This document shows, one piece after another, positions 46,998 to 57,249 of a DNA stretch of 64,000 nucleotides; the first letter of the stretch is position 1, and each line of letters begins with the position of its first letter. The position numbers were made by a program, and so were the translations under genes. The stretch comes from Dipteris shenzhenensis (lineage: Eukaryota; Polypodiophyta; Polypodiopsida; Gleicheniales), in assembly GCA_047967505.1 (NCBI GenBank), contig CM106539.1; one strand, written 5' to 3'. Below the pieces are notes generated by a model that was not told the DNA's origin, did not search any database, and saw only the letters and a list, made by a program, of their open reading frames with translations.

Positions 46998-47375
46998 CCT
47001 TCTTTAGTTTACAAACTTTAACTTCTGAATCGGGGATCACAAAACCTGGTCGTTGTTCCACGTATACCTCCTCCTTAAGATCCCCATTCCGAAAGGCGGA
47101 TTTTACATCCATCTAAAACATGGGCCAACTTCCCTGGGCAGCTAAAGCCAAAACACTATGAATTGTGGTTAGTCGAGCTGTGGGAGCAAAAGTATCCTGA
47201 TAATCAAAACCATGTACCTGTGCAAATCCTTTTGCCACGAGCCGAGCCTTGTACTTATCCAACGTGCCGTCGGACTTGTACTTGGTCTTGTACACCCACT
47301 TGGTGCCGATTACCTTGCATTTTGGTGGACGATCCACAAGGTCCCAAGTGTTGTTCTTCATTATGGAGCCATACT
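46998..47375 (-). pseudogene. inverted reverse-transcriptase segment inside Copia C
   Basis: Within the plus-strand element this piece reads on the minus strand. It has VEYGSIMKNNTWDLVDRPP, GTKWVYKTKYKSDG, KARLVAKGFAQVHGFDYQDTF and PTARLTT, then a stop, [18 protein letters not shown] and KVCKLKK. These are the first half of a copia RT in correct order but reversed relative to gag and integrase. The rest of RT, including YVDD, and most of RNase H are absent. Confidence 0.85.
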
Positions 47376-47509
47376 CGACTTGGTGTACTGTCCGACTACA
47401 GAGAATGCTACGGACATCTTCACAAAGGCTCTTGGAAGAGACTTGCTGGAGAGGCATCTTCATCGACTTGGCATTGGATCGAAAAAGTAAGTTTACTTGT
47501 GGGTGGACA
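47376..47509 (+). pseudogene. Copia C RNase H C-terminus
   Basis: Plus-strand VYCPTTENATDIFTKALGRDLLERHLHRLGIGSKK ends at 47490, the usual last residues of copia pol. It is joined directly to the inverted RT piece. A weak purine-rich run, GTGGGTGGA, precedes the 3' LTR. Confidence 0.85.
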
Positions 47510-48224
47510 TTATAGATATCAATGCTCCACTCTCATGTAACTACACGGGAACTAGCTAACTCTACTTGTAAGCCCCCCATATGAGGAGAAGGCATTTGAG
47601 TAGCTCGGTTATCCAGTAGGTCCTGGTTTGGACACCAGATGGGGGCCATGTGTGGCCTAATGGCTGGACGGAGTTGGCACACTGCCAACTAGGCTACGTG
47701 CAAGTGCGGGAAGACATCCCATGACTGACTATATTGAGGGTAGACGGAGCATTTCCCGGGGCAGCCCACTCTCGGGTTGCGGGGCCCGTTTGGAGTCCCA
47801 GATGATCCCGGATGGCTGTGGGCCGAACAATTACTGTAGGTTAGTTGCTCTATTTTGCGCATCGGTTCTATCGTGTGGTCGGTGGCCTATTTCGGGACCG
47901 ACCCCTAGTCGACCGTTTTGGGTGGACTGGGTCGGAATTGAGCCCAACTGACTATGACTGGTGGCTATATAAGAGCAAGCCTATGAAGCCCATTTCATCA
48001 CTGGCTACAACAACCCTGATTCCTTAGCATCCAGCCTCCATCCTCTACTGCTTCCATCTTGCCATCGAAGCTTCTTTCACAGGAGCGCACGGTTGGCAGG
48101 CAGCACCATCTATTGTATCAGTTCTACAATAATCAAATTTTTGATTCTCCATACTATCTATTTTCTCTCTTGCGTATGAGATCCTATTATCTGTTGAGCA
48201 CAGATGTTGTATTGTTTTCTTACA
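47510..48224 (+). repeat. Copia C 3' LTR
   Basis: It matches the 5' LTR. Its first bases read TTATAGATATC instead of TGTTAGATATC, so the terminal TG is mutated. It ends TTTTCTTACA next to the ATAAC duplication. Confidence 0.92.
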
Positions 48225-48670
48225 ATAACTACCTTTGAGAACTCTTTCACAAGATACCAATACACATTGACCAAGACATGGAATCTTCTCGTTTCCATCA
48301 TTGTTTGAGGCACGGGCTAGGTCACTATAGCTTCACTCTTTACAAGGTCCATTTCTAGCCCTTCCTTGGATATTACAAATCCAAGATATACAAGCTTCTA
48401 CTTACAAAAGTTAGTCTTTTCTACATTCTTATACAACCGAATTTGATTTAATTTTGGCATTAACTTTCCAACATGCATGAGGTGCCCTTCAAGTGACTTG
48501 CTATAAATCACGATCCCTTCCGCATATGATGAGAAATTTTCCCAAGAATTGACATAAAAGCTAGTTTGTCAACCTACTATAGGGTGTAGGTACATTGGAG
48601 TGACAAAAAGGCATGATCATCCATTCATACATCCCATCCTTTGTATATATCACATGTGGAACCCCTATAT
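48225..48670 (-). pseudogene. G3 gypsy reverse transcriptase (chromovirus-like)
   Basis: The minus strand encodes a decayed gypsy RT: YEWMIMPFCHSNVPTPYSRLTN (from MPFGLxNAPxTFxRLMN) at about 48580, and QFLGKFLIIC near 48530 before a broken catalytic DD. VYLGFVIS-like remains follow further on, then LVKEFSKVVI at the Copia C insertion. Multiple stops. It continues at 43767. Confidence 0.7.
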
Positions 48671-49039
48671 ATCACATGAGTTCATGGCCCATTTTTTAAA
48701 ATCCCTTACGTGTGAATGTTGTTCAATTAAAAGACACCCTTTCCCTATACAAACTTATAACTTTTTTACAAATTTCCTTTTATGATACCCTTTTCTAAAT
48801 ACATTTTTATTTAAAACATGATTTGAAAATGTCCTTTTGTTGAATGCACATGACTCACATTTTTTATACATGACCCCTCGAGTCCTTTGTTTGATGGATA
48901 TTTTCCATTGGTCTCCAATTGAGGCACTCTCCCCTTCATTTTATAAATCCAACCTTGGGCTACTCTTGGGATTTCTTTTCAACCACTCATATAGGTCTCT
49001 TTGTTATGACATTTTTATTTTCTTTTCCTAGTTTGGGCA
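48671..49039 (-). pseudogene. G3 gypsy protease/linker region, decayed
   Basis: It lies between the gag zinc knuckle and RT of G3. Only fragments such as RPMENIHQ are suggestive. No protease active site is readable. Confidence 0.35.
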
Positions 49040-49600
49040 TTCAAAGGACTTATGGCCTTGTACCATACATTTGTAGTAGATAATGCTACTAATGCCACTT
49101 CCTTTTCTCTTTCATTCCACTAGATGTATATCGTTCCTTAGTCCTTTGAAATTTTGCCTCTTTAGACTATTTTGTGTCTTACTTTTCTCTATCATAACCA
49201 ACGTGCTAGTTTTAACCCAACCAAATGGATGATTATTTCCATGAGTATTATTTTGGTTTGCTCCCTATTGAAGCCTCTCCCCTAATACTAAGGCCATTTG
49301 ATATGCCTTATCAAGATTTGTGATTTCAAATAAGATGAAAAAACTTTGAATAGAATGCTTCAACCCATTGATAAACTTCATGGATTTCATATTCTTATTT
49401 TCCTACACATCCAATTTCATAGAAAGTTTGTAAAAGGTTCATATAATCCTTCATGCTTTGGTTGCATCCTTGCCCCACATTTTAATAGGATTTTAAATTG
49501 TCACAATATCACCTTTTCACCTATCATAACCAAGTAGTCATAAGAAACCCAATCGCAACAAAGACCTTAAAGAGCTATGTCTACCTCTCTTTGACTATAC
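49040..49600 (-). pseudogene. G3 gypsy gag
   Basis: Minus-strand sense, broken in frames, reads SMKDYMNLLQTFYEI, KFINGLKHSIQSF, YEITNLDKAYQMALVLGERLQ and a zinc knuckle KCMVQGHKSFECPN whose first Cys is Tyr. These are the retrotransposon gag core and CCHC finger of plant gypsy/chromovirus elements. It lies directly downstream of a primer site at about 49634-49646. Confidence 0.65.
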
Positions 49601-49633
49601 CATAGGTAATGACAACAATTTCGATTGCCATTA

Positions 49634-49993
49634 GGCTCTAGTACCAGTTGTTGATGTAAGAAGACTTGATCTGATATAACATTCCACAATTGAAGTGCAC
49701 TAAAATAGACCAAGAGAATGTAGAGGCCTAGCTCAATTCTATGGTCGCAGAACAATGTGAGTCTCAAAAAGCAAAAGAGGAGGACCTTTACGAATGGATT
49801 TGCATCTTGCAAAATGTATTGAACAATAAAATAGGTTACATGATAGATCAACTCTAGCAAAGGAACAAACTAGAGCAATGGTAGTATGCTGAGAGAGTAG
49901 CTTTAGCTTTGACCAATTGGGTGGCCATTTTCTCCAAGTGGCTATGCTTGCTCTTCTTTCTAAAGAAGTCGTCACCATTATGGATCTTCCAAC
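49634..49993 (-). mobile_element. G3 5' LTR with primer-binding site
   Basis: In element sense TGTTGGAAGATCC (from 49993) runs to TTACATCAACA (49649). An AC spacer and TGGTACTAGAGCC follow, close to the tRNA-iMet site TGGTATCAGAGCC. That gives a 345-bp LTR with TGTTG...CAACA ends. The left edge is firm because of the PBS; the 49993 edge is inferred from the matching terminus. Confidence 0.55.
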
Positions 49994-50350
49994 ATATCTT
50001 CTTGTTAGTTTATCTAGAATGAATCATAATGGTATCCACCAAATGATAGACATCTGTCCTATTATTACTTTCTTCTCTAAGCTACTGCATGCTTTGGGGC
50101 CTCATAGGATATCTTGTCTCTTACATTACGTACAAACACCATGATACATTGAAAGGTTGATTCCTCATGAAACACTCTGAAAGTATAATATCTATATCTT
50201 ACAAAATCAGTCTTTAGATCCTAAGGACTTGGCTACACATCATTTAATATGCCCTTCAAACATTGGGATAAGCGACCTTGCTTTGCCATAAATTCAAATG
50301 TAGCTCTCATGTCCTTTATTGCTAATGGCCTGCCACACCCAATCCATAAG
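49994..50350. other. unassigned sequence between G3 and the next LTR
   Basis: No gene recognised. Confidence 0.4.
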
Positions 50351-50645
50351 TGTTGAAGATGGTGGCCTTCACCCCTCGGGCATGTGGAGCATGGTATTCG
50401 TGGGGAGCCCATGTGCTTTGTGACATGTGTACACTTGGGGATTTAATTGTAGAGTCAAATATGGGCACTAGTGGCCCTTGGATATAAAGTCTTGTATTTC
50501 CCCTCTCTCTAATTCCTCTTGGGACTTTTGGGGGATAGAGAGAGAGCTTAGCATGGCTAGAGGGTGGGGCTTGGAACCCCCTATACCCAATGCGGTGCTA
50601 GTGTTGTGTGGCATCTACTGCATGGCCCAACAAGTGGTATCAAAG
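50351..50645 (+). mobile_element. short LTR plus primer site of another retrotransposon
   Basis: TGTTGAAGATGG...GGCCCAACA (282 bp) is followed by AG and TGGTATCAAAG, a tRNA-iMet-like PBS with one change. A GGATATAAAG box lies near 50490 and a GA-rich stretch near 50535. No gag or pol follows, so only the 5' end remains. Confidence 0.5.
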
Positions 50646-51289
50646 TAGTCAGATCCTGCTACATGGCTCAACAATAACTCCCTTACCTTTGTGATAATTT
50701 CAAAAAGAGTTGAGCTTTCTTCATCATATATAGAAGAAAATTCAACCTTTCTAATTCAAGAATGTACATGGAGTCATCATGAAATAGCATGTGTAAGTGA
50801 TGATCGATGAAAATTTTCCTAAGTATTCATCAGGCGCATTAAGTTTCCTTTTCATGCCTCATCATAGGTAATTAATCTTGTAAGCTTTACAAAAATCCTA
50901 CCCACAAATGGGCTCGAACCTACATTTTTCCAAAAAGGTATTTTTTGTCAACATATGTCTCTTTCCCACATCACTCCTGTATCTACTCTAGGAAATAGTA
51001 GCCTCACAAACTCAACACTCTTTTGGAAATCTTCAAAGGCTTGGAGAAATTCTTTACATTTTTGAAATGTGACATCACACAATAAAGGACCATCTACTAC
51101 AGCTCTTTTTAACATTATAGGATGTAAAGTGATATTGCTACAAATGGCTTTTTGGATATCCTCATATCTTCATAGAGTTTTCATGTAAAACGCTCATCTA
51201 GATTCCATTGATTGGCTACTATGGCCATCATGAATTGGGATGATCCCAAAATATACCCATCCTCTTTTAGGAGGCTGCAAGTGTTAATC
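50646..51289. other. unassigned sequence
   Basis: No recognised coding or repeat feature. Confidence 0.4.
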
Positions 51290-51675
51290 TCTGTGTTAAC
51301 ATAGTGACTCGCGTCAGGTCAGCTAGAGAACAAGTGGACGAGAAAGACTAGGATTTTTTACTAGGACCAACAGCTAAGCACTGCGATTCAATCCCTTCTA
51401 AATCTCATCTATTCCTAGAAATATTTTGATTCAATTCTCTCCAGCACTCGGCACACATCTGGGCTTTGTTAGAAGCATAAACACTGACAATATTGAACCC
51501 AAATGTGACAAAAAGAGTGATAGCAACAAATTGACCTACAACATCCCAAAACATTTCTTTGCCTCTCAATTGCTTCTTTGTCAAAATTGACAACCCCCCC
51601 CCCTTCTTACTCCTCACTAGAGAGTTGACGAAGATGTCAAAGCTGAGCTGGCTTAGACTTCATCAATGATCCAAG
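51290..51675 (-). pseudogene. LINE endonuclease fragment (second copy)
   Basis: Minus-strand 51617-51405 reads KKGGGLSILTKKQLRGKE, then WDVVGQFVAITL, FNIVSVYASN and CWRELNQNI. This is the pattern 'GG..I......W......Q....L.....FNI..VYA.N......W..L' of an APE-type LINE endonuclease. It is not adjacent to any RT and has no EN start. It differs from the 7000-7690 relic. Confidence 0.6.
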
Positions 51676-52494
51676 TCCCATAGAGGTCACCTAGAGGGAA
51701 GGAAGAGCTCCCTTTATGGCTTGGGAAATAGATAAACCATGTATGTGCAATGAGCGGCCAAATAGACAACACTTATGAGCACTTTTATCTACAAGAGGGA
51801 GAGAAAGCTCATGGAAGAGGCTTGAGGAGACTAGAGCTATAGCAACATGAGGCCTAATGTGGAAGAGATGATGAACAAGGGAGAGGAGGGCTCCTTTTAT
51901 AGAGATTTTGTCACCCTCCTTCACCCATTTACAATTGCTGCCTGTAGATTCCTTTCCCCATCAATCACATAAGCCCGTATGTCACTATCCATGTCCTTTT
52001 TGGCTACTCTTGCCATGTGTCCCATCAAAAGATGCTCAAGACTCTTAAAATATTGAGAAAGTCAAGAGTCTCCCCACATGGAGCCCATAGGGACCCTCTC
52101 TTTTCCATATGTCCACATCCTCCTTATTCCACATAGGAATTCTAGAAGGATTTCTCTTAACTCCACACTCCTCCACATGCCTTCCACACACTTCGCATGT
52201 GATTGCTCTTATATTATTGGAACACATGGGCATGAGCCCACCTCTTTATATGACTCACTCTTTCTATTTCTAAAAACCCCATAATATCCCATACACAAAT
52301 AACTCTCACCCCATACCAAGGTATTTATAATTCATACCTATGGTATTTACAATGATCCATTCCACTCATCCTCTCGATCCCATACAATATCTTAGAAAAT
52401 AGAAATAAGTGAGAGCCGCTAGGCTATCACTTGATACTCAAACTCTTATCAAACATAGAAGAAAACAATACCAATGCCAAATAAAAAATATCAA
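51676..52494. other. unassigned sequence
   Basis: No gene recognised. The short minus frame 51924-51691 has no known signature. Confidence 0.4.
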
Positions 52495-53460
52495 TTTTTG
52501 GCGTCACATATGCCAAGAGACCACTAAGCCCCAACACAAATACTTCAATCCCCTAACAACAAGTGTTGCAAAAAAACCATTTGAAAAGTGGGGGATTGAT
52601 TATGTACGTCCCATCCATTCAGCAAGAATAAAGGGAACATAGGCACACTACATCATTGTGGCCACTGATTACTTTACCAAATGGGCTAAAGCTAAAGTAG
52701 TCAGAAAGGCAGATGCTAGAAGCATAGCAAGATTCTTATACGAGAATGTGATCACCCAATTTGGATGCCCCATTGAAATTGTGTCGGGGATAGAGGCATG
52801 CATTTTGTCAATAAGGTAATCCAAGAACTCTTGTCTGGCTTTATGGGGTGATCCATAGAAAAAGCACACCCTACTACCCCCAAGGGAATGGACAAGCCGA
52901 ATTTACTAACAAAATATTATGCATTATCCTCACCAAGGTTGTAGAACCACAGCGTTCTTATTTTTTGGGCAGAGAAACTAAATGCAGCCTTATGGGCATA
53001 CCGAACCACACTCAAGGTCAGTACAAGGAATACATCTTTTCAATTGGTGTACGGCCTTGAAGTTATGGTCCCACTAGAATTTTGTAATACCAAGCCTATG
53101 CATAGCAGTACAGGAATGCATGGGAGATCATGCATCCTTGAAAGAAAGAATCTATCAATTGGACAAGCATACAGAGACAAGATTAGTGACCTACCATGCC
53201 ATGACAACAAAAAAACGCAGAAGAAAGGCATGGTTTGACAAGAATCTTAAACCCAAAGACATCAAGGAAGGTGACTTGGCCTTGTTATACAATGCCAAAG
53301 TACACAAGGGAAAAATCAAGTATCTAGGTCAAGGACCCTATTAAGTAAGAAAAATGAATCCCATCGGAGCTGTGCTACTAGAAACATTGGATGGAGTCCA
53401 ATTCAACACAATCATAAATGTGGGAGCCTACTGAAGTGCTACTACTTCAACACGCAAGCC
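52495..53460 (+). pseudogene. G1 gypsy integrase, plus-strand copy
   Basis: It begins within the integrase zinc finger (HICQETTKPQHK). PFEKWGIDYVRPIH follows at about 52580, the catalytic-core blocks HYIIVATDYFTKWAKAK and FGCPIEIVSG at about 52650-52790, and then TPYYPQGNGQAEFTNK at about 52870. The C-terminal part is 53120-53344 (YQLDKHTETRLVTYHAMT, DIKEGDLALLYNAKVHKGK, LGQGPY). SDRG is altered to SG plus a frame change, and several frameshifts occur. It lacks RT upstream, so the copy is 5' truncated. It is the counterpart of 32580-33640 in the opposite orientation. Confidence 0.8.
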
Positions 53461-53874
53461 ATCCCTAATAAAAATGAAGATTTGGAAAACCCAAGTCTTC
53501 CTTAGTTAGGATTAGATTGTATCATGAGCACTCACTTGCATATGTACGTCTTCACACATATAGGTAGCATCAATTGATTTCAACCTAGGGCTCAGAAGTC
53601 ATGTCTGAGTCCTAGCTGCCCTATGAAATCCTAGCAACAACAAAAAAAGCATATAGTTAGTCCCTACCTAGTTACTAGGTCACGTGCACTCACACGCTTT
53701 TACTTAGACACAGTCGATTGCACGTGACCTAGTTACTAGGTCACATGCACTCACACGCTTTTACTTAGACACATAGTCGATTGCATGAATAATTGTGCCA
53801 CACACTTTCATTCCACACTCTCAACGCATGTGTAAAAATAAGATCTCTTATACACACACAAATGTCATACTTGC
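53461..53874 (+). other. spacer between integrase and accessory ORF, with a 61-bp tandem duplication
   Basis: No ORF. CCTAGTTACTAGGTCAC.TGCACTCACACGCTTTTACTTAGACACA occurs twice, at 53667 and 53728. The minus-strand copy (around 32380) has the segment once. Around the second copy GCACGTGACCTAG-TTA-CTAGGTCACATGC is a near-perfect palindrome. Confidence 0.7.
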
Positions 53875-56400
53875 ATGCCAACTAATCTAATGATCAATGG
53901 TACACCATATGAACATGGATGTAGGTTCAGAAACAATGCCACCACTAAAGAGGATGTGAAGAAAGAGCCCACTGCCTCAGCCACCACGAGACCCCCTCTA
54001 GAGTTCACAGCCATCTATCTCCTCTCAACCACAGTGACCATAGGCATTTGTGGTTCAGAGCGATAGCTCTGAGGAGGATTTTGTGCATGACATGGAAACC
54101 CAAGAAGAACAAATGCCACCTTAGTCACCACTAGCCTACACAACCATTGACAAGGCCAGACATTGGAACTTGTGTGGCCACCTACATCCACTTATGCTCT
54201 TTCCAATGCAACAACATTTTTCTTAGAGCAAAGGGGTCTGGGAAGTTTGTATGAGAGCCTAAAATCCTTGGGGGACAGTCCTACAATGACCACATACATA
54301 AGGGACTTTCTCCATTCTTACCACTCCAGTGATGCACAGGTTGGCAAGTACGGCACCATCGCTGTGTACATCAGAGCCCACTCAACATTATCCTCAATAG
54401 TATAGTCATTCAAAGGGCCTTCTCACTCCCAACACAAGATGCCAAATACCCTACAAGGCCTACCGATGCTAAATTTCTCAAAGTACAGCCTCTCCTCACT
54501 AAGGGCACAAAGTTCCATAGGGACAAGATATTACTTCGCACCATCATTAACCCTCGCCTCAACGAAGCAGCACATTTCCTATCCACAATCCTGGGGGTTA
54601 AGTGCAGCAAGAATTGATCCCTTCCACTCTGCACATTTGTTTTGCTGAGTAGGAAGCTAAAATAAGACTAGATTTAGCACTTAGTCATCTTCTTTACCAA
54701 AAAACTAGATGGTTCATCAGGCCAAAAATGTAAAATTCCACACTTATTGGTTGTAATCATGAACAAAGAGCTACAAGAATGAGAGATGACTCTGCCCCAG
54801 TCACCAAAACCTATTGAGGAGTTGGAAATTCCCTTCTCACTAGCATGGGAGCCATCACCAACTTCTCATACTATCACATTGGCAAATGCAGATACCTCCG
54901 AAGAAATGCCTATTCTAGAGGTTGGAATTTAGGAATTGCCCCATGAGATGCTACAGCTCGGCGCACAACTGCAACCAATATGTCTCCAACAACAGCAGTA
55001 GCTAAGACCCTGAGGCTACATCAGTAGCAGCACTACCCATCAATGCCATGCCATTCCATGAGCCACAAGGGGAGCTAGTGCCAAATCAACAATATGACTA
55101 TTGTACCCAAGTGACTGAGATACCATTGGAACAACCCCCAACAAGTACTGCAAAATCATCAGGATGGCTACATGGGCACCAATTGTATTAGTAGTATTAC
55201 TAGTCCTCATCACCTCGTCTGTCATTCTCCATCATCAAGCTAGCCAAATGCTCCAAATGTTAGAACTATTCACTAGCTTGTTGGCCAAGGAGTAACATGT
55301 ACAAGAATTGGAAAGACAGGCTGCCACAGCAATCGAAGACCAATTCCAAGCAATTGCCATAGAGGTTAGGGCACTTTGGGCACAAATAGATGAGAAAGAG
55401 TTTGAAGAAGTGCGCATGAGCCAAGCTCTCCAAGCTCAAGAGAAGGCAGGGATGTAACCTCCAACCTCCACCAAAGCCAAATATAGTTGACAGTAGTAGT
55501 ACAAGCTATGGCAATCCTATAGACCTCCTATGACTACTTGACCTCTGCACATGCTTAGCAGACGTGCTTAGCAGACGGAGGCACTAGCACAAGCACAACT
55601 CACTCTAATCCACAAAGAAGAAGAGCTCTAGGATTGCCAAGAAAAGCTTGAAGACATGCAATAGTCTTTGGCAATATGCACATTCAGCATTGGAGAGCTT
55701 ACAAGGGACTACATAATCTTAAAGGACCAACTTGCTACCGCTAAAGAGGCCAGCACTTCACAAGTCTTGGACCAATGGTCCAATACCACTGAAGTCATTC
55801 CTCAACAAGCGTAGGTCACCTTGCAAATGAGAAAGCTTAAGGAGGCATATACATCCATCTACCATAAATATAAAGAAAAAATGGATGAGATGCAATCCCA
55901 AAAGATAATCATCTCCAAGCTTGAACTCCAATTGCTAGTGCACAACAATGAGGCAATGGAAGACAACACCAATGAAGTCCCACTACAATGCACAATGGTG
56001 GTGTACCAAGAGCTTGTGGCTGCTCTACAAGCGGAAGATCACCTCAAAGCACGAGTGTTTATCCAATGGAAGCAACTCCAAATCAGGATCATATCCACTC
56101 ATCCAACAATCAAATGGGAACATTCCATAGGGACCAAAACTCTATGCATAATTTGCCAAGACTTGTCCAAAGACGATAAAAATATCTTCTGCCTGTTTAC
56201 ACATGCCGGGTTTATAGCACTCAGGACGGATGCTTTCATCACATATGTATGCCGCATGGGTAGTCCTCCCCTCAGGGTTATTGCTAGTTTGTAGCCATTG
56301 CTACAAAGGCCATCACTATTATTTGCAAGGCATAACATAATCGACATCCCACCCTTGCAGTTGATGATCCCTTCGCACTAGCAAAAAGAAGTGTCGGAAG
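53875..56400 (+). pseudogene. G1 accessory ORF, plus-strand copy
   Basis: A long reading sense broken by stops and shifts, starting at the ATG at 53875 or the internal MINGTP 12 bases later. Blocks in order are LEQRGLGSLYESLKSLGDSP and TYIRDFLHSY (54220-54330); FLSTILGVKC (54570-54610); Gln/Ser-rich sequence; a coiled-coil-like region (ELERQAATAIEDQFQAIA, ALWAQIDEKE, MSQALQAQEKA, 55310-55450); and an open C-terminal part 55821-56294 with MRKLKEAYTSIYHKY, YQELVAALQAEDHLKARVF, CIICQDLSKDDKNIFCLFTH and GSPPLRVIASL. It matches the minus copy until about 56400, then joins different sequence. It is a downstream partner of integrase in both copies, so it belongs to the element. The product is unknown. 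Confidence 0.6.
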
Positions 56401-57233
56401 ATGGCAAGGTGCCTCGCTTTTCACACTACCTCCCTCCTCGTCTTCCGCACTACCTCCACAGGCACCCCTTCCTTCTCCTAGGGCACCGCACTGCCGTTTT
56501 GCCCCCTGGGCCTACAGTCTTTCTTCCCTCCTTTATGCCGACAAAGCTCCGAGGGCTATATCTATTTGCTGAGGTGAAATTTCCTAGTGCAGTATAAAGG
56601 AAAAATGTTCAGTTCTCTGAGTTCTTCATTGCTGGCTAGTTAGAATAAAAAAGTAGGAAGATCCCCCACATGCTTCAGCTTTTGTCACTTCCTGCATTAA
56701 GCGTCAATTTGTTCTACCTTATGCTCTTGATCTCCGATTGTAGGGCTACAAAGAGCAAAGTGTCTCAATTCTTTGCAATCTATCATTTTGTGGGGTCAAA
56801 TCCAACAAAGAAAGTTTTTACAAGTTGACAGTTGTATGTCGAGGACTTTTTAAAAAATATCAAGCCCGCGGATGTCAACTCATGGAGGGACATTTTCCTG
56901 GAGCTTCCGGTGGAGTTGCAATGCCACGTGATCCAGTTACTTGCTGAAGGTGATGACAATTGGGAACCCTTGTCTTGGAAGCTAGAAGAGCAAGAAGTTT
57001 TGTATATTCACTGGGATCATTTGGATTTTTGTACCTCAAGTTGCACTGTTATTGAGGTGTTGGCCTCTTCTGAAGTTGTACATGAGGTGAAATTCATTCA
57101 TGGTTGGGAACTGCCCCAAGATTGGGGGTACATTGGGAGAACTTGCTACTTGATTGCTGTTCACAAACTTGCATTGTCCAACTACTATGTTGCACAGTTG
57201 GGTTGGTTCCTCCTAGGAGAAGAAGATGCATGA
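56401..57233 (+). pseudogene. unknown ORF upstream of G2 gag (decayed)
   Basis: A single reading frame keeps protein-like sense from about 56530 to 57233, with stops at 56595-56597 and a few other places. Segments are RKNVQFSEFFIAG, RKIPHMLQLLSLPALSVNLFYL, FFAIYHFVGSNP and, in the open part 56832-57233, YVEDFLKNI, SWRDIFLELPVELQCHVIQLLAEGD, YIHWDHLDFCTSS, FIHGWELPQDWGYIGRTCYL and NYYVAQLGWFL. The Trp/Leu-rich layout and balanced composition argue for former coding. I do not recognise the family. It is followed closely by a Lys-rich stretch and an RNase H domain. Confidence 0.45.
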
Positions 57234-57249
57234 AAAGTGAGTCTCTTAT

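Larger units (their letters stand above)
43768..48224 (+). mobile_element. Copia C, LTR retrotransposon with an internal inversion
   Basis: LTRs of 721 and about 715 bp lie in direct orientation, flanked by the perfect target duplication ATAAC (43763-43767 and 48225-48229). A tRNA-iMet PBS follows the 5' LTR. The internal region of about 3 kb keeps gag, a mutated protease, integrase pieces, a short inverted RT piece and the last 37 codons of RNase H. Most of RT and RNase H is missing. It sits within the G3 gypsy RT. Many in-frame stops are TAG. Confidence 0.92.
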
